Shown here piece after piece: positions 1 to 8,800 of a stretch of 35,655 nt of DNA. The notes beneath the pieces were generated by a model. It had not been told where the DNA came from. It worked only from the letters and a program-made list of their open reading frames with translations, and ran no database searches. Source of the stretch: Hymenobacter sp. H14-R3 (GTDB lineage Bacteria; Bacteroidota; Bacteroidia; Cytophagales; Hymenobacteraceae). The stretch spans positions 1 through 35,655 of the forward strand of contig NZ_JASITD010000036.1 of assembly GCF_030063445.1 (NCBI RefSeq), given 5' to 3'. Position numbers and translations under genes: made by a program. How positions within the stretch are numbered: position 1 is the first letter of the stretch; each line of letters opens with the position of its first letter.

Positions 1-114
1 ATTTATTTTGACTACTATAATCACGAGCGTTTGCACTCCAGCATCGCCTATCAACTGCCCTATTATACTCATCAACAGCTTCTTCAGCTTAGTGCCCTAA
101 ACTGTCCAGCATAA
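1..114 (+). pseudogene. IS3-family transposase (OrfB), C-terminal fragment cut by the window edge
   Basis: The first bases read in frame to a TAA at 112-114 and give a 37-residue tail containing YYNHERLHSSIAY. This is the characteristic end of the rve integrase core of IS3-family OrfB proteins, including the region around the last catalytic acidic residue. It would act as the DDE transposase that cuts and joins the element's ends. Only the tail is visible, so whether the full gene is intact outside the window cannot be told. No terminal inverted repeat could be matched. The window edge inside an IS suggests a contig break at a repeat. Confidence 0.8.
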
Positions 115-261
115 TCGGACCACCTCAAAGATACCTGTGAACTGGTCCAGCTGGAGGGAATAGTTTAGGATCCTTACCACTCTACCCTACTAAAATTGGG
201 GGCATAAAAACGGGGCTTTCCGACCTTTGTAGTTCCTACACTCCAAAGTCCGTCCCGCCCC

Positions 262-1293
262 GTGAAGCAGTGCCTCATTGCCAAAATTACGACGATTTTA
301 CAGCAGTTGCCTATCGTGAGCAACCTGGCCCGCCGCAAGTTTGTGGCCCAGTTCATTATTGGTCTGATAAAGAGTCGTAACGTCCAGTTTTGCGAAGTCG
401 CTCAGCACCTGAACGATGCCGTCAAGCCGGCCTCGAATGAAACCCGGATTCAGGATTTCTTCCGCCAGGTGACGCTCGACTACCTGGCCCTGGCCCGTCT
501 GCTGGTCAGCCTGTTGCCAGGGCAAGGCAAGTTGCGCCTGTGCCTGGACCGCACGGAATGGGACTTCGGCCAGTGCCAGGTTAACATCCTGCTCGTCACC
601 GTGGGCCGGGGCGACTGGCACGTGCCCCTCTACTGGCACCTGCTCGATAACCGCAGCGGCAATTCCAATGCTGCCCAGCGCATCGCCGTGCTCGAAGCGT
701 GCCTGGCCGTCGTGGGCCGGGACCAAATTGAGCTGGTGCTGGGAGACCGCGAATTCGTGGGCCATACCTGGCTCAAGTGGCTGCAAGACAACGGACTGCC
801 TTTTGTTATGCGCGTACCTAAGCACCATCACTTGACGCAGTTAAGTGGCGAGTGTCGGGCCGTGGCGACGCTGGGCCTGGCGCCGGGGCAGGTGCGGCGC
901 TTTGCCCAGGTACAGGTAGACGGAGTTTGGGGCCAGGCCCTGGTCAAGGCCTTGGGCGGGGGCCAGTTTTTGTTTCTCTTTGGCAGTGGCAGCTTGCCTG
1001 ACCTCGGGCCACTTTACGCCCAGCGCTGGAGCATCGAGCAGTGTTTTCAAAACCTGAAGGGCCGGGGCTTTGACTTGGAAAATACCCGCGTGCGCTGCCA
1101 CCTCAAACTGCGTAAGCTTGTGGCCCTCGTCAGTTTAGCCTATGCCTTTTGCCTGAGCGTGGGGCAGGCCGCCACCGAACAGGGGCCGCCTATCGCCCGT
1201 AAAAATCACGGCTATCGGGCCACTAGCTTGAGCAGCAAGGCCACATCCTGGGGCCGCAGGCCATTGAACTTGCGCATGACTTCTAATTTGTGA
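262..1293 (+). CDS. IS4-family DDE transposase, apparently full length
   Basis: The 343-residue protein has the IS4-family order of catalytic residues. The first Asp is in CLDRTEWDF (about D96), the second in VLGDREFVG (about D162), and Glu in YAQRWSIEQCFQNLKGRG (about E259). The last stretch is the YREK signature: Tyr, Arg, Glu and Lys at family spacing. It catalyses cut-and-paste transposition of its own element. The length is normal for the small IS4 group and no frameshift is visible. The gene sits between the IS3 remnant and rep, on the opposite strand to rep. A nested palindrome follows the stop (ATTCG...CGAAT and GCGTAT...ATACGC, 1293-1315). I could not define terminal inverted repeats or a target duplication by eye, so the element boundaries remain open. 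Confidence 0.88.
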   Translation: MKQCLIAKITTILQQLPIVSNLARRKFVAQFIIGLIKSRNVQFCEVAQHLNDAVKPASNETRIQDFFRQVTLDYLALARLLVSLLPGQGKLRLCLDRTEWDFGQCQVNILLVTVGRGDWHVPLYWHLLDNRSGNSNAAQRIAVLEACLAVVGRDQIELVLGDREFVGHTWLKWLQDNGLPFVMRVPKHHHLTQLSGECRAVATLGLAPGQVRRFAQVQVDGVWGQALVKALGGGQFLFLFGSGSLPDLGPLYAQRWSIEQCFQNLKGRGFDLENTRVRCHLKLRKLVALVSLAYAFCLSVGQAATEQGPPIARKNHGYRATSLSSKATSWGRRPLNLRMTSNL

Positions 1294-1498
1294 TTCGCGT
1301 ATTGCGAATATACGCTCCACTTGTTGAAGTTGACCTCCCCGGAAGCGCGCGTTTGCTGGGGTAACGCCGGATAACTGTCTGAGAACGATCGTTATGCTAA
1401 ACACTACCCCCTAACTAGCTGTGTACTAAGTAGTTTATAATGGTATAAAGGTTGGAAAACTTACGCTGGATGCTATTTTATACTGCGTTAATAATTAG

Positions 1499-2725
1499 CT
1501 ATTTAGCCGCCCAAATGGCTGGAAATGTACTCTTTAGTAAAGCCATCGTCGCCGCTGCTACATTCTCCCCCGGTTTTGCTCTCGTCTCGAAATCGCGTAG
1601 TACTGGATAAGTCTCCTTCAGCAATTTAGTTAGCTCAATCTCGGTAGCTAATACTTTAAGAACTTTGTATATTTGAGTTTCAGTTAGTTTAAGTTTGCCA
1701 AGACGAGTAGCTACTTTTTCTTGTAGCGGGGTAACAATCTTCACCTCTTGAACCGGCGTAATTTCTTCCAGTGGCAACGCCAACTGTTTATCATCTGTAG
1801 GCTTACTAGCGATATTGAACGTGATATTAGTTACCGCCCGACCACGTTGTCGGCGCTCAGTATATGTAATATCAAAACTCAATTCATTCAACTCTGCCAC
1901 CGTACGGTCTAGGACCTTGTTACGAAAGTCTGAGTATTCCTTGTAGCTATCAGTAGTATCCGTCACCTCCTTCAGGCGCGCTATACTCACCGTATGTGGA
2001 CTTTTGAACTGCCAAGAACGCATCAACCAATATAGCCGATGTGCATGATGACTTTTAATAGCCATCAGCTCATTCACATCAGCTACCGCAAAGTTGCCTA
2101 CTAAATTTATAAGATATGGGACAACTGCCTTACCAAATGTAGCTACTAGTATCCGGGTGGTACTATCATAGCGCATAGAATCGCATAGGGAGACTAAGTG
2201 CACATCCTCCTCGTTAAGCTCTGGTATACGAATTGTGGCCCTCATCATCCGAAGCATTGCTGCTTCCAACAATTGATGTTGATGCCCACCAAGTATACCT
2301 GAAGGGAATAGCTCTCCAATAGGAATCACCGCTGTTGGAGCTTCAGTATCGCCTTTACGAATGCAGCGTAGCATTAGGCAAAAAATACGAGCCTCCAATA
2401 ATGTATTTGTGGTAGGTGTACCTATTAAGAGGTTATGTTGCGCTACTGTCGTGGTGCGTTGCGCACGCTCGACCAATTCTTGATAATTAGCGGGCATTGG
2501 CAATTGCTCAGCGCTAACCATTACAACTTGCGGAAACTCATCTGCAAGAACAACCTCAGGAAATATTGGGGTAGGCTGACCGGATGCTTTCAAAACAGCC
2601 TCATAAGCAGCTTGCGGCGTGTCGTAATAGCCAACCGAAACCCGTTTGCCGTTCACGTTCACACGCGCTTTCCAGCGGCCTTTCAATTTGTCATAACAAA
2701 CTCCCTTATAGCTAGTTGAAGCCAT
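1499..2725 (-). CDS. plasmid replication initiator: AP2-like domain fused to a Rep_3-type (RepB) initiator
   Basis: From the ATG at 2725 the protein has 408 residues; an in-frame TTG lies 15 bases further upstream. Residues about 5-45 (YKGVCYDKLKGRWKARV ... NGKRVSVGYYDTPQAAYEAV) match the AP2/ERF-type DNA-binding fold: G-V-x-aromatic, WxARV, then G-aromatic-DT-xxAA. The remainder resembles Rep_3 winged-helix initiators: LIGTPTTNTLLEARIFCLML, then a segment with RLYWLMRSW and the Y.EYSDFRNKVLDRTVAELNEL stretch typical of WH2. It should bind the iterons immediately upstream of its promoter and open the origin. Base composition is clearly more AT-rich than in the genes further right. The initiator role is well supported by the iterons next to it; the AP2 assignment is by motif only. 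Confidence 0.85.
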   Translation of the reverse strand: MASTSYKGVCYDKLKGRWKARVNVNGKRVSVGYYDTPQAAYEAVLKASGQPTPIFPEVVLADEFPQVVMVSAEQLPMPANYQELVERAQRTTTVAQHNLLIGTPTTNTLLEARIFCLMLRCIRKGDTEAPTAVIPIGELFPSGILGGHQHQLLEAAMLRMMRATIRIPELNEEDVHLVSLCDSMRYDSTTRILVATFGKAVVPYLINLVGNFAVADVNELMAIKSHHAHRLYWLMRSWQFKSPHTVSIARLKEVTDTTDSYKEYSDFRNKVLDRTVAELNELSFDITYTERRQRGRAVTNITFNIASKPTDDKQLALPLEEITPVQEVKIVTPLQEKVATRLGKLKLTETQIYKVLKVLATEIELTKLLKETYPVLRDFETRAKPGENVAAATMALLKSTFPAIWAAK

Positions 2726-2781
2726 TACTATGCTATTCAAATACTGTGCAAGATAATAATCAAACGAGTTTTGGTACCCAG

Positions 2782-2894
2782 GTACTTTAGTCGGGTCTCA
2801 GGTACTTTAGTCGGGTCTCAACTGTACTTTAGTCGGGTCTCAGGCTATCTACGCTGTACTTTAGTCGGGTCTCACTGTACTTTAGTCGGGTCTC
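2782..2894. repeat. plasmid origin iterons: five exact copies of GTACTTTAGTCGGGTCTC
   Basis: The identical 18-mer occurs at 2782-2799, 2802-2819, 2824-2841, 2856-2873 and 2877-2894, all in the same orientation. Start-to-start spacings are 20, 22, 32 and 21 bases, close to 2, 2, 3 and 2 helical turns. The copies therefore lie on nearly one face of the DNA. The array sits directly upstream of the rep gene, the expected place for initiator-binding iterons that also autorepress rep. It is not a CRISPR array: spacers are 2-14 bases. Confidence 0.92.
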
Positions 2895-2933
2895 GCATGC
2901 ATGACTGCTTATTAATCAAGTAGTTATGCATGC
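2895..2933. promoter_or_regulatory. inverted repeat GCATGCAT...ATGCATGC abutting the last iteron
   Basis: GCATGCAT (2895-2902) and ATGCATGC (2926-2933) are perfect inverted arms starting at the base after iteron 5, with a 23-base AT-rich middle. An AT-rich stretch follows to about 2960. This is the layout of an origin with iterons, an inverted repeat and an AT-rich unwinding zone. It could equally be a dimer-binding or operator site. The ATGCAT core recurs at the par locus. Confidence 0.55.
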
Positions 2934-2953
2934 GCTAATACTAAATAATAATT

Positions 2954-2988
2954 AAAAAATAAAAGGAATGAGCCTCCTTTTATTTTTT
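2954..2988. terminator. bidirectional rho-independent-type terminator
   Basis: AAAAAATAAAAGGA (2954-2967) and TCCTTTTATTTTTT (2975-2988) form a perfect 14-bp stem with a 7-base loop. A T-run closes it on either strand. It separates the origin/rep unit from the par operon, both transcribed leftward, so it probably stops parAB transcription before the origin. Confidence 0.75.
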
Positions 2989-3119
2989 TGAATTTTGGTC
3001 TCTCTTCCAAATCAGAAAGGGAGAATACTGCTAGGGACGATTATCAACGTCGGCTTCGCACACTTAGGGGCGGAATCATGTATACACATTACTGGCACTT
3101 CTCCCTATGCTTTTTAGGG

Positions 3120-3467
3120 TTACCCGGCTGAAAGCTTACGTTTCACCCTTTCCTGCTCTGGAAGTGGCTTATTTACATCCGGATGGTTAACAAAGTAGTC
3201 TTGTAAAGCCGCTTCGATGATCGCGCTCATATCGCGGCGGTCCCAAAAAGATAAGCGGTGCAGCTGCACGTAAGTTGAGGTTGGGAGAGTATTGGTAAAG
3301 CGAGTTTTAGTAGGCAATGATGCAGTAGGCGACGTTGCCGCCAAAACAGGCGGGGCAGCATCACCTGTAGGAGCGAATAGCAGGTCGTCTACCGAAGGAG
3401 TCGGTGACGTAGTAGCCGGCTGAGATACCAGCGCTGCAAGACCAAATTTTGAAGCTGGCTTTTTCAT
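3120..3467 (-). CDS. small RHH-type partition partner of ParA (ParB analogue)
   Basis: This 115-residue protein is encoded 60 bases downstream of parA on the same strand, the usual place for a type Ib centromere-binding partner. The first ~55 residues are Pro/Ala/Thr/Ser-rich and probably flexible. Residues about 55-95 (TRFTNTLPTSTYVQLHR ... RRDMSAIIEAALQDYFVNHP) read as beta strand, helix, turn, helix with an ending typical of ribbon-helix-helix proteins. It would bind a centromere or operator site and stimulate the ParA ATPase. The candidate sites are the TGATGCATAT repeats between the two genes and the palindrome before parA. The family is inferred from fold-like pattern and context, not from a diagnostic motif. 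Confidence 0.65.
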   Translation of the reverse strand: MKKPASKFGLAALVSQPATTSPTPSVDDLLFAPTGDAAPPVLAATSPTASLPTKTRFTNTLPTSTYVQLHRLSFWDRRDMSAIIEAALQDYFVNHPDVNKPLPEQERVKRKLSAG

Positions 3468-3497
3468 GAAACTGTCAAATGGTATTTACGTCTGGAT

Positions 3498-3524
3498 GTA
3501 TGATGCATATGATGCATATCATAC
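3498..3524. promoter_or_regulatory. tandem TGATGCATAT sites inside a GTATGAT...ATCATAC palindrome between parA and its partner
   Basis: TGATGCATAT occurs at 3501-3510 and again at 3510-3519, bracketed by GTATGAT (3498-3504) and ATCATAC (3518-3524). The same TGATGCATAT word is at the heart of the long palindrome before parA. This suggests one DNA-binding protein, most simply the RHH partner, recognises both. A parS or operator role is inferred. Confidence 0.5.
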
Positions 3525-3527
3525 GCA

Positions 3528-4307
3528 CTACGCAGGTAATGCAGATAGTCTCGCCAACAACTCAGTCGTAAGGTTTTCATAGTCCTCACAGGCATTGCTT
3601 TTTGGGGCATATTCCTGTAGACTCTGACGATGGACTTGAGCTTCGGCTAAGGATACATTTTCACGGATGGTGGTATGCATGAGCAACGGACCCAACACCT
3701 CATGCTGCCGTAGCATATCCACGAACTCATGATGTAAGCGCTTACGGTAAGTTGATGAATAGCGTGTCAGAAACAAGCCCCCTACTTGTAGCCTTGGATT
3801 GAAACTTTTCTTAACTCGGGCAACTACGTCCAGCAGTGAGGTCAGTCCTTCATAACTGAGATACTCTGGATGTACTGGTATGAAAGTGGCCGTCGAGGCG
3901 GTTAACGCGGCTGCGGCGAGCGGTGAGTGCGGCGAGGGACTGGTATCGAAAATCACGTAGTCCATTCTCCCTTCAAGGCCAGCCAGGGAGTTTCTCAGGA
4001 CCATGATGTAATCCATTTGGGTGCCCAATACCTTCTCCGCTGCCACAATGGCTTCTGTAGCCTGTACTAACCATAATTGAGGACCTACCGGCTCCATTAC
4101 TTCTACCAGCGTGGCGTCACTACTGGCAACTAGCCCAATATGCTTATCGGGTGGTAACTGCGGGAGGATAAGCGATAAATTGCGCTGAGGGTCACAGTCA
4201 ACTAAAAGGGTTCGATACCCCCGGTTGGCTAGCGAATGTGCTATGGCCCACGCCGACGTGGTTTTGCCTACGCCTCCCTTGCGGTTGGCAATCGTGAGTA
4301 TCTGCAT
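3528..4307 (-). CDS. parA: ParA-family partition ATPase
   Basis: From ATG 4307 the protein has 259 residues and begins MQILTIANRKGGVGKTT, placing the deviant Walker A box (KGGVGKTT) at residues about 10-17. LLVDCDPQRNLS is the A' box and DYVIFDTSPSP the Walker B region. Lack of an N-terminal HTH domain and the short length place it with small type Ib ParA proteins. It uses ATP-dependent nucleoid binding to space plasmid copies. The open frame runs upstream to 4496, but those 63 extra residues would be encoded through a perfect palindrome and would push the P-loop far from the N-terminus, so 4307 is the better start. The RHH partner follows in the same operon. Confidence 0.92.
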   Translation of the reverse strand: MQILTIANRKGGVGKTTSAWAIAHSLANRGYRTLLVDCDPQRNLSLILPQLPPDKHIGLVASSDATLVEVMEPVGPQLWLVQATEAIVAAEKVLGTQMDYIMVLRNSLAGLEGRMDYVIFDTSPSPHSPLAAAALTASTATFIPVHPEYLSYEGLTSLLDVVARVKKSFNPRLQVGGLFLTRYSSTYRKRLHHEFVDMLRQHEVLGPLLMHTTIRENVSLAEAQVHRQSLQEYAPKSNACEDYENLTTELLARLSALPA

Positions 4308-4344
4308 GGTGAATTGGCCTGATATGGGGACAAATGTCGGGAAT

Positions 4345-4421
4345 ATAAAGTGCATGGGCAACATCATGTTCTTGATGCATATTATATGCATCAAGAACAT
4401 GATGTTGCCCATGCACTTTAT
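4345..4421. promoter_or_regulatory. perfect 77-bp palindrome (38-bp arms, one central base) before parA
   Basis: Bases 4345-4382 are the exact reverse complement of 4384-4421 around a single central T at 4383. The arms begin ATAAAGTGCATGGGC and meet at GATGCATATTATATGCATC. The site ends 38 bases upstream of the parA start. It contains the TGATGCATAT word (inverted on the other arm) found between parA and its partner. It is likely an operator and/or centromere; a cruciform is possible. Confidence 0.8.
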
Positions 4422-4684
4422 CAATGTATAGTGCTCAACGAAATTATCGCTAACTGTACTGATAATTAAGATTATCTGAGTTTCGGCCTTTTGCAACGAA
4501 TATCTATTCTCCGGCTGTACCCATGCTGCAGCGCAACTAAAATAAAGGCTGAGTGCTTGTGGTAGAACTACTAGGATGATATACTGCGTACTGGTTACCC
4601 AGTATTATTACTCCCTAATAAGTGAGCACTGATAGCAGTTATACCGCTGGAGATAGCCGCTGTCCTCGGTCAACAAAGCCTCGC

Positions 4685-5887
4685 CTACGTAACTGGCTCA
4701 GGCTGTACGAACTGTTCGTAAGCCGGCGCGTCGATATAACTAATTTTGGCTGGGTCGAAAGCTTCTAACGCTTGTGCTACCCACTGCTCATCGACCGTGT
4801 CCTGATAAGCGAGCAGGTGCACGGTGGCCGTCTGGTCAGGATTGAGGCGCAGCAGCCGGCCGATGCGCTGGGCCGCCTTGCGCTCGTTGCCGAAGGCGTG
4901 CCAGATGATTCCCACCCGTAGGTTGGGGATGCTGATGCCCTCCGAGAGCTGCGCCACGCAGGCCAGGCGCTGGATGTCGCCCGCGTTGAAGAGGTCCAGG
5001 TTGGCCTGGCTGTGCTTGTTCTTGGAGTGATAGGTGTGGGCCGCCTGCTCTTCGGCCTGCTGCTGATTGCAGGTGAAGAGTAAGACCTTGTCCATCTGCT
5101 GGTCGGCTAAGTAACGCATATAGTGGCCCTTGCCGGGGTAATTCATCAGGGCCTGCATGCGCAGGATGCGCAGCGTCTCGACCGGCAGCGGGTCCTGGGC
5201 GGCGTTCGCCAGGCGCTTGCTCCAGTAGGCGTAGTGCTCGCGCTCGCTGGTCGTGAACTGGCTGCCGGCCTTGGTGGTGAGCACGTAGTCGCGCACGGTG
5301 CGCAGCGGCAAGCGGTGCACGACCAGGCGGTAGTCGTTGAGCAGGCCCGCCAGCACGGCCTCGTCGGTGGTGTAGTCCACCACGATGGGGCAGTAGGTGG
5401 CCACCAGCCGGCCCTTCTCGGAATTCGCCTGCGCGGGCGGCGTGCCCGTCAGCCCCAGGATGCTGCGCTTCTGGGCCGCGTGCGCTTTAAGGCCTGGCTC
5501 GTGCGAGTCCTTCAGGGCGTGGCACTCGTCGAGGTAGAGCTTCTGGTACGTGCCCGCCGCCAGGGCTTTACCCAGCGAGCGGTAGGTGGTGAACGTGATG
5601 TGGGCGAGCAGGTGGGTCAGGCCGAACTTGTGCGCTTCCTGGGGCCAGGCGTCCAGAATGGCCTGGGTGGGGGCCGCCACCAGAAAGGGCTTGCCGGCCC
5701 CCGGGCTGGGGAGGGGACCGGCGGCGAGCAGCCGGTCCATGTCGCGCAGGCCGAGGAGCGTTTTACCCAGGCCCATGGTCAGGGCGATGCCAGCCAGGCG
5801 CCGGCCCTGGATGGTGGCCAGCACCTGTTCCTGCAAGGCTTGCTTGCGGGCCGCCGCGCTACGCGTAGATGCTGAAGAAGGAGACAT
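4685..5887 (-). CDS. small SF2 (DEAD/DEAH-like, SNF2/ResIII-related) helicase
   Basis: The 400-residue protein carries the SF2 series. Motif I is MGLGKT (about residue 40), motif Ia lies near VAAPTQAIL, motif II is DECH (about 120), motif III is LTGTPP and motif VI is AQRIGRLLR near the C-terminus. Two RecA-like lobes with no visible extra nuclease or methylase domain match the short helicases found on plasmids and phages. It likely remodels DNA or displaces proteins using ATP during replication or transfer. It reads away from the purine-rich region, which begins right at its start codon, and lies downstream in the same direction as nothing recognisable, about 260 bases from the par palindrome. 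GC content is visibly higher than in rep and par. The specific role is unknown. Confidence 0.82.
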   Translation of the reverse strand: MSPSSASTRSAAARKQALQEQVLATIQGRRLAGIALTMGLGKTLLGLRDMDRLLAAGPLPSPGAGKPFLVAAPTQAILDAWPQEAHKFGLTHLLAHITFTTYRSLGKALAAGTYQKLYLDECHALKDSHEPGLKAHAAQKRSILGLTGTPPAQANSEKGRLVATYCPIVVDYTTDEAVLAGLLNDYRLVVHRLPLRTVRDYVLTTKAGSQFTTSEREHYAYWSKRLANAAQDPLPVETLRILRMQALMNYPGKGHYMRYLADQQMDKVLLFTCNQQQAEEQAAHTYHSKNKHSQANLDLFNAGDIQRLACVAQLSEGISIPNLRVGIIWHAFGNERKAAQRIGRLLRLNPDQTATVHLLAYQDTVDEQWVAQALEAFDPAKISYIDAPAYEQFVQPEPVT

Positions 5888-8800
5888 GCGAAAAAATAGA
5901 AAAGGGCCGGGTGAGGTGGCCGCAGCTGCGGTGCGGCCCGAAACGGGATCCGGCTAGCCCGCCGGCAGTCGGGTAGCGCAGGAGCGGGTAAGCGCCAACG
6001 CGCGGCAGGCAGTCAGCCACCAGCTGGTGGCTGCCGCCCCGCTCAAACGCAAGTCGGTAGGTCAAGCGGTCAGAAAAAAGGCCGGGGGGAACAGGCCGAA
6101 AAAGGAGTCGGTGAAGGAGCAGAAAGGCGCCGGAGCCCTCAAAAGGTCGGTGGCCAGCAGCAGCAGGCGAGGGGCAGCAGCTGGGTAGGGAGGCCTGGGA
6201 AAAAGGAGGCGGTAAGTGGAGCAAGCGGATGGGAGAAAAGTTGAAAGGGAGAGGTGGCCAGTCAACTAGGCAGGGGAAAAAGAAGGCCGGTGGGGTAGCG
6301 CCTGATTAAGACGCAGGAAGGATTGATAGGCCGCAGGGAGTAGCTGAGGGCTTCTGCTACAGCCGGCGGTGGTAGGGTAGGGCTGGGTAAGTAAAAAAAG
6401 CAGGGGAGTCCGCGTAAGAAAGGGCTGGAGGAGCTGGGGGCTAAGAGGAAAATGAGGGCGCGACAGGGAAGGTAGGAGTGGGGTAAAGAACAGCGTCAAG
6501 AAAGCGGAAAAGGCGGGGAAGTACACAAAAAAGGCCGGGCAGGGAAGGCAGAACAGGAGGTGGCCAATGGGAAAAGGTGCCGGCTAGATTTTGAAGTAAC
6601 GCAGGAGAAAGGGGGCGCAGCAAGCAGCAATTGGCCGGGTGGGATGGACAGGAACCGGTAGGGGTGGAAGCAGCAGCGGGGGCTGGGCAGCGAGTAAAAA
6701 AACAGGCGGGGGAGTAGGCAAAAAAGGCCGGGTAAGCGCCGCAGTAGCGTAAGAGGAGCTAGGGTGGAAGTAGCGGTAAAAAGTTGGTAGGGATGGTAAA
6801 AGGAAGCGCAGCAAACGCGAACAGGAAGCGAACTTTGGGGGGCGGGTGAGTAAGAAACGGGCTGGTTGAGCAGCAGAAAAGCGCAGGAATTGCCAGGAAA
6901 AATGGGGGCAGGTGGTCGAAAGTTTCAGCTCGATAGGTGGGCGGGTAGCAGCTGAAAGTAGGCGCGGCCTGGGAGCAATAAGCAAAGGAGCGGGTAGGTT
7001 TTTTTCGATAGGTTGAAGAGCAAGGCGGGGAAAAAGAGCGCGGGCAGGACAGGTAAGAAAGGGAAAAGGAAGCAGCTAAAAGGCCGGGTAGGGAAGGGAA
7101 AAACCGGATGCGAGGCCGCTAAATTTTGAAGGTAGTCGGTAAAAAAAGCAGGAAAGTCCGCGTAAGAAATGGCGGAAGGAGTGCGTGGAAAGGAGGGGCA
7201 GGAGGAGTTGGTTTTGCAGGGGAAGAACGAGCGAAAAGGCCGGGTCAAGTCCGAAAAAAGATGCTGGGGACCGGGAAAATTCGGGTAAAGAAGGCGAGGT
7301 TTTTCGGGGAAGCGCGCGTAAAAAAAGAATAAGGTCAGGCAGAGATTAGCAGGTAAGAACAGGCAAGTAGCGGAGGGAAAAAGCAGCCGGGCGAGCAGGA
7401 AAAATGCGGAGGCAGCAGCAGGAAAATGGCAGGGAAAGCGGCAGCAGAAGTCGGGGAGCAAGGGAGGAAATTGGAAGTAGCAGGGGTGGCAAAGTGCAGG
7501 GGTAAGGGAGCGGTCTTAAGTAAAAAATGGAAGCAACAGAGGCAAAGTTTTAAGGGGAATCGTCTAAAAAAAGAGCGGGGGCGCGGGTCGAAAATGAGAA
7601 GAATAGGCGCTGATTTTTGGGGCTGGGCAGCGGTAAAAAGGAGTAGATAAGGCCAGAAATTCAGCGGATGGAAGGCTGGATTTTACGGGAGCAGGTCGGG
7701 AAAACTGGCTGGAAGGGTGGCGGTATTTGGCATGACTGGTGGAGTAGCGTACGCTGGTAGTGGGAAGAGTCTGACTGGAAAAAATAGGAGTAGATTGGCG
7801 AAGGGCCAGGACTAAGTAGGAGCGCTGCAGGGGGCGTATGCTGGTAAGAAAGCGCAGGGGCCGGGTGCTAAAAGGGGGCGCAGAGAGGAGCAAAAATTGG
7901 CAGCAGGAAGTGGGGGCGGGTTGTAGGCAGGAAGGAGGAAATAGGCAGGAGCAGGGGCGGGTTGTAGGCGCAGAAACAGGAAGGTGATAGCTGAGTCAGG
8001 GAGGAGAAAGCCCGAAGTTTTAGCCTAGGATGGGGAGGCAGGGGAGCGGCAATAGTGGGCTTAGGCCGGGGTAAAAGTTGGGGGTGATAGCGGGAGTTAA
8101 AGGCGGGGGTGTGTGCAAAAGACGGGTAGGAAGGAGACGGACGGGAAGGGGAAAAGCAGTTGGGTTAGGGAGAAAGCAGGGCGATAGGTGGGCAGGTTGG
8201 GGGAGGTGAAACGTAGCTGGATTGGGAAAAAAGGCAGGCGGTAAGTGGGCAGGTCGGGGGGGGGGGGAAGCAGCTGGGTAGTGCTAGCAATTGGAGGCCA
8301 GGCTAAGGAGAATAGGGGTGGGGAGGTGCCAAGAATAGTCAGGAAAGGGAAGCGGCTTTTTGGGGCGGGAGTCACTCGATTGGGAGCGGTGGAGGAAAGA
8401 AATGGAGGTAGGAAATAGCGCGTGTAATCGAAGGAAAAGCAGGGCTGGAACAGGACGCGCAGGAAAGATTGAGCGGGGGAGTGCCAATGAAAAGAAGATT
8501 CTATAAGCTAAAAAAACGGGGTGGGGAGGCGTAAAAGTGGCAGGTGAGAGAAGAGGCGAATCAGCAGGAAGCGAGGAGAAATGAAGCGGCAGGAGGAAGG
8601 AGGGCAGCAGTAGAAAGGAGGAGGCCGGTGGAAAAAATGGCAGCAGAAGAGGTGGAATTTTGGGGAGTAGCTAGCAGGAAAAACAGAGGCCAGGGAAGCA
8701 AAAATGGGGGGCGTGGATAAGCTGATTTGGTAGGGGCAGGGTCAGCGTTTTCGATAAGGTAGGTGGCATTATTTGCTAGCTAAGGGTGGTGGGATTCGCA

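Noticed and set aside
2782..2894. CRISPR array
   Set aside because: Repeats are 18 bp with 2-14-base spacers, lie upstream of rep, and no cas genes occur. They are iterons.
4308..4496. N-terminal extension of ParA
   Set aside because: It would be encoded through the 77-bp palindrome, is unlike ParA proteins and puts the P-loop at residue 73. The ATG at 4307 gives the usual start.
5123..5875. 250-codon + strand frame
   Set aside because: It is the shadow of the helicase gene, which carries clear SF2 motifs on the other strand.
7126..7650. Plus-strand Lys/Gly/Arg-rich open frames
   Set aside because: Composition follows directly from purine-rich codons (AAA, GGG, AAG, GGA). They are short and lack any conserved motif.
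5859..8487. Many - strand open frames (up to 178 codons, rich in Phe, Leu, Pro, Ser) in the purine-rich region
   Set aside because: A pyrimidine-rich strand rarely forms stop codons. The frames change phase, repeat words occur in all three phases, and no domain pattern is visible.
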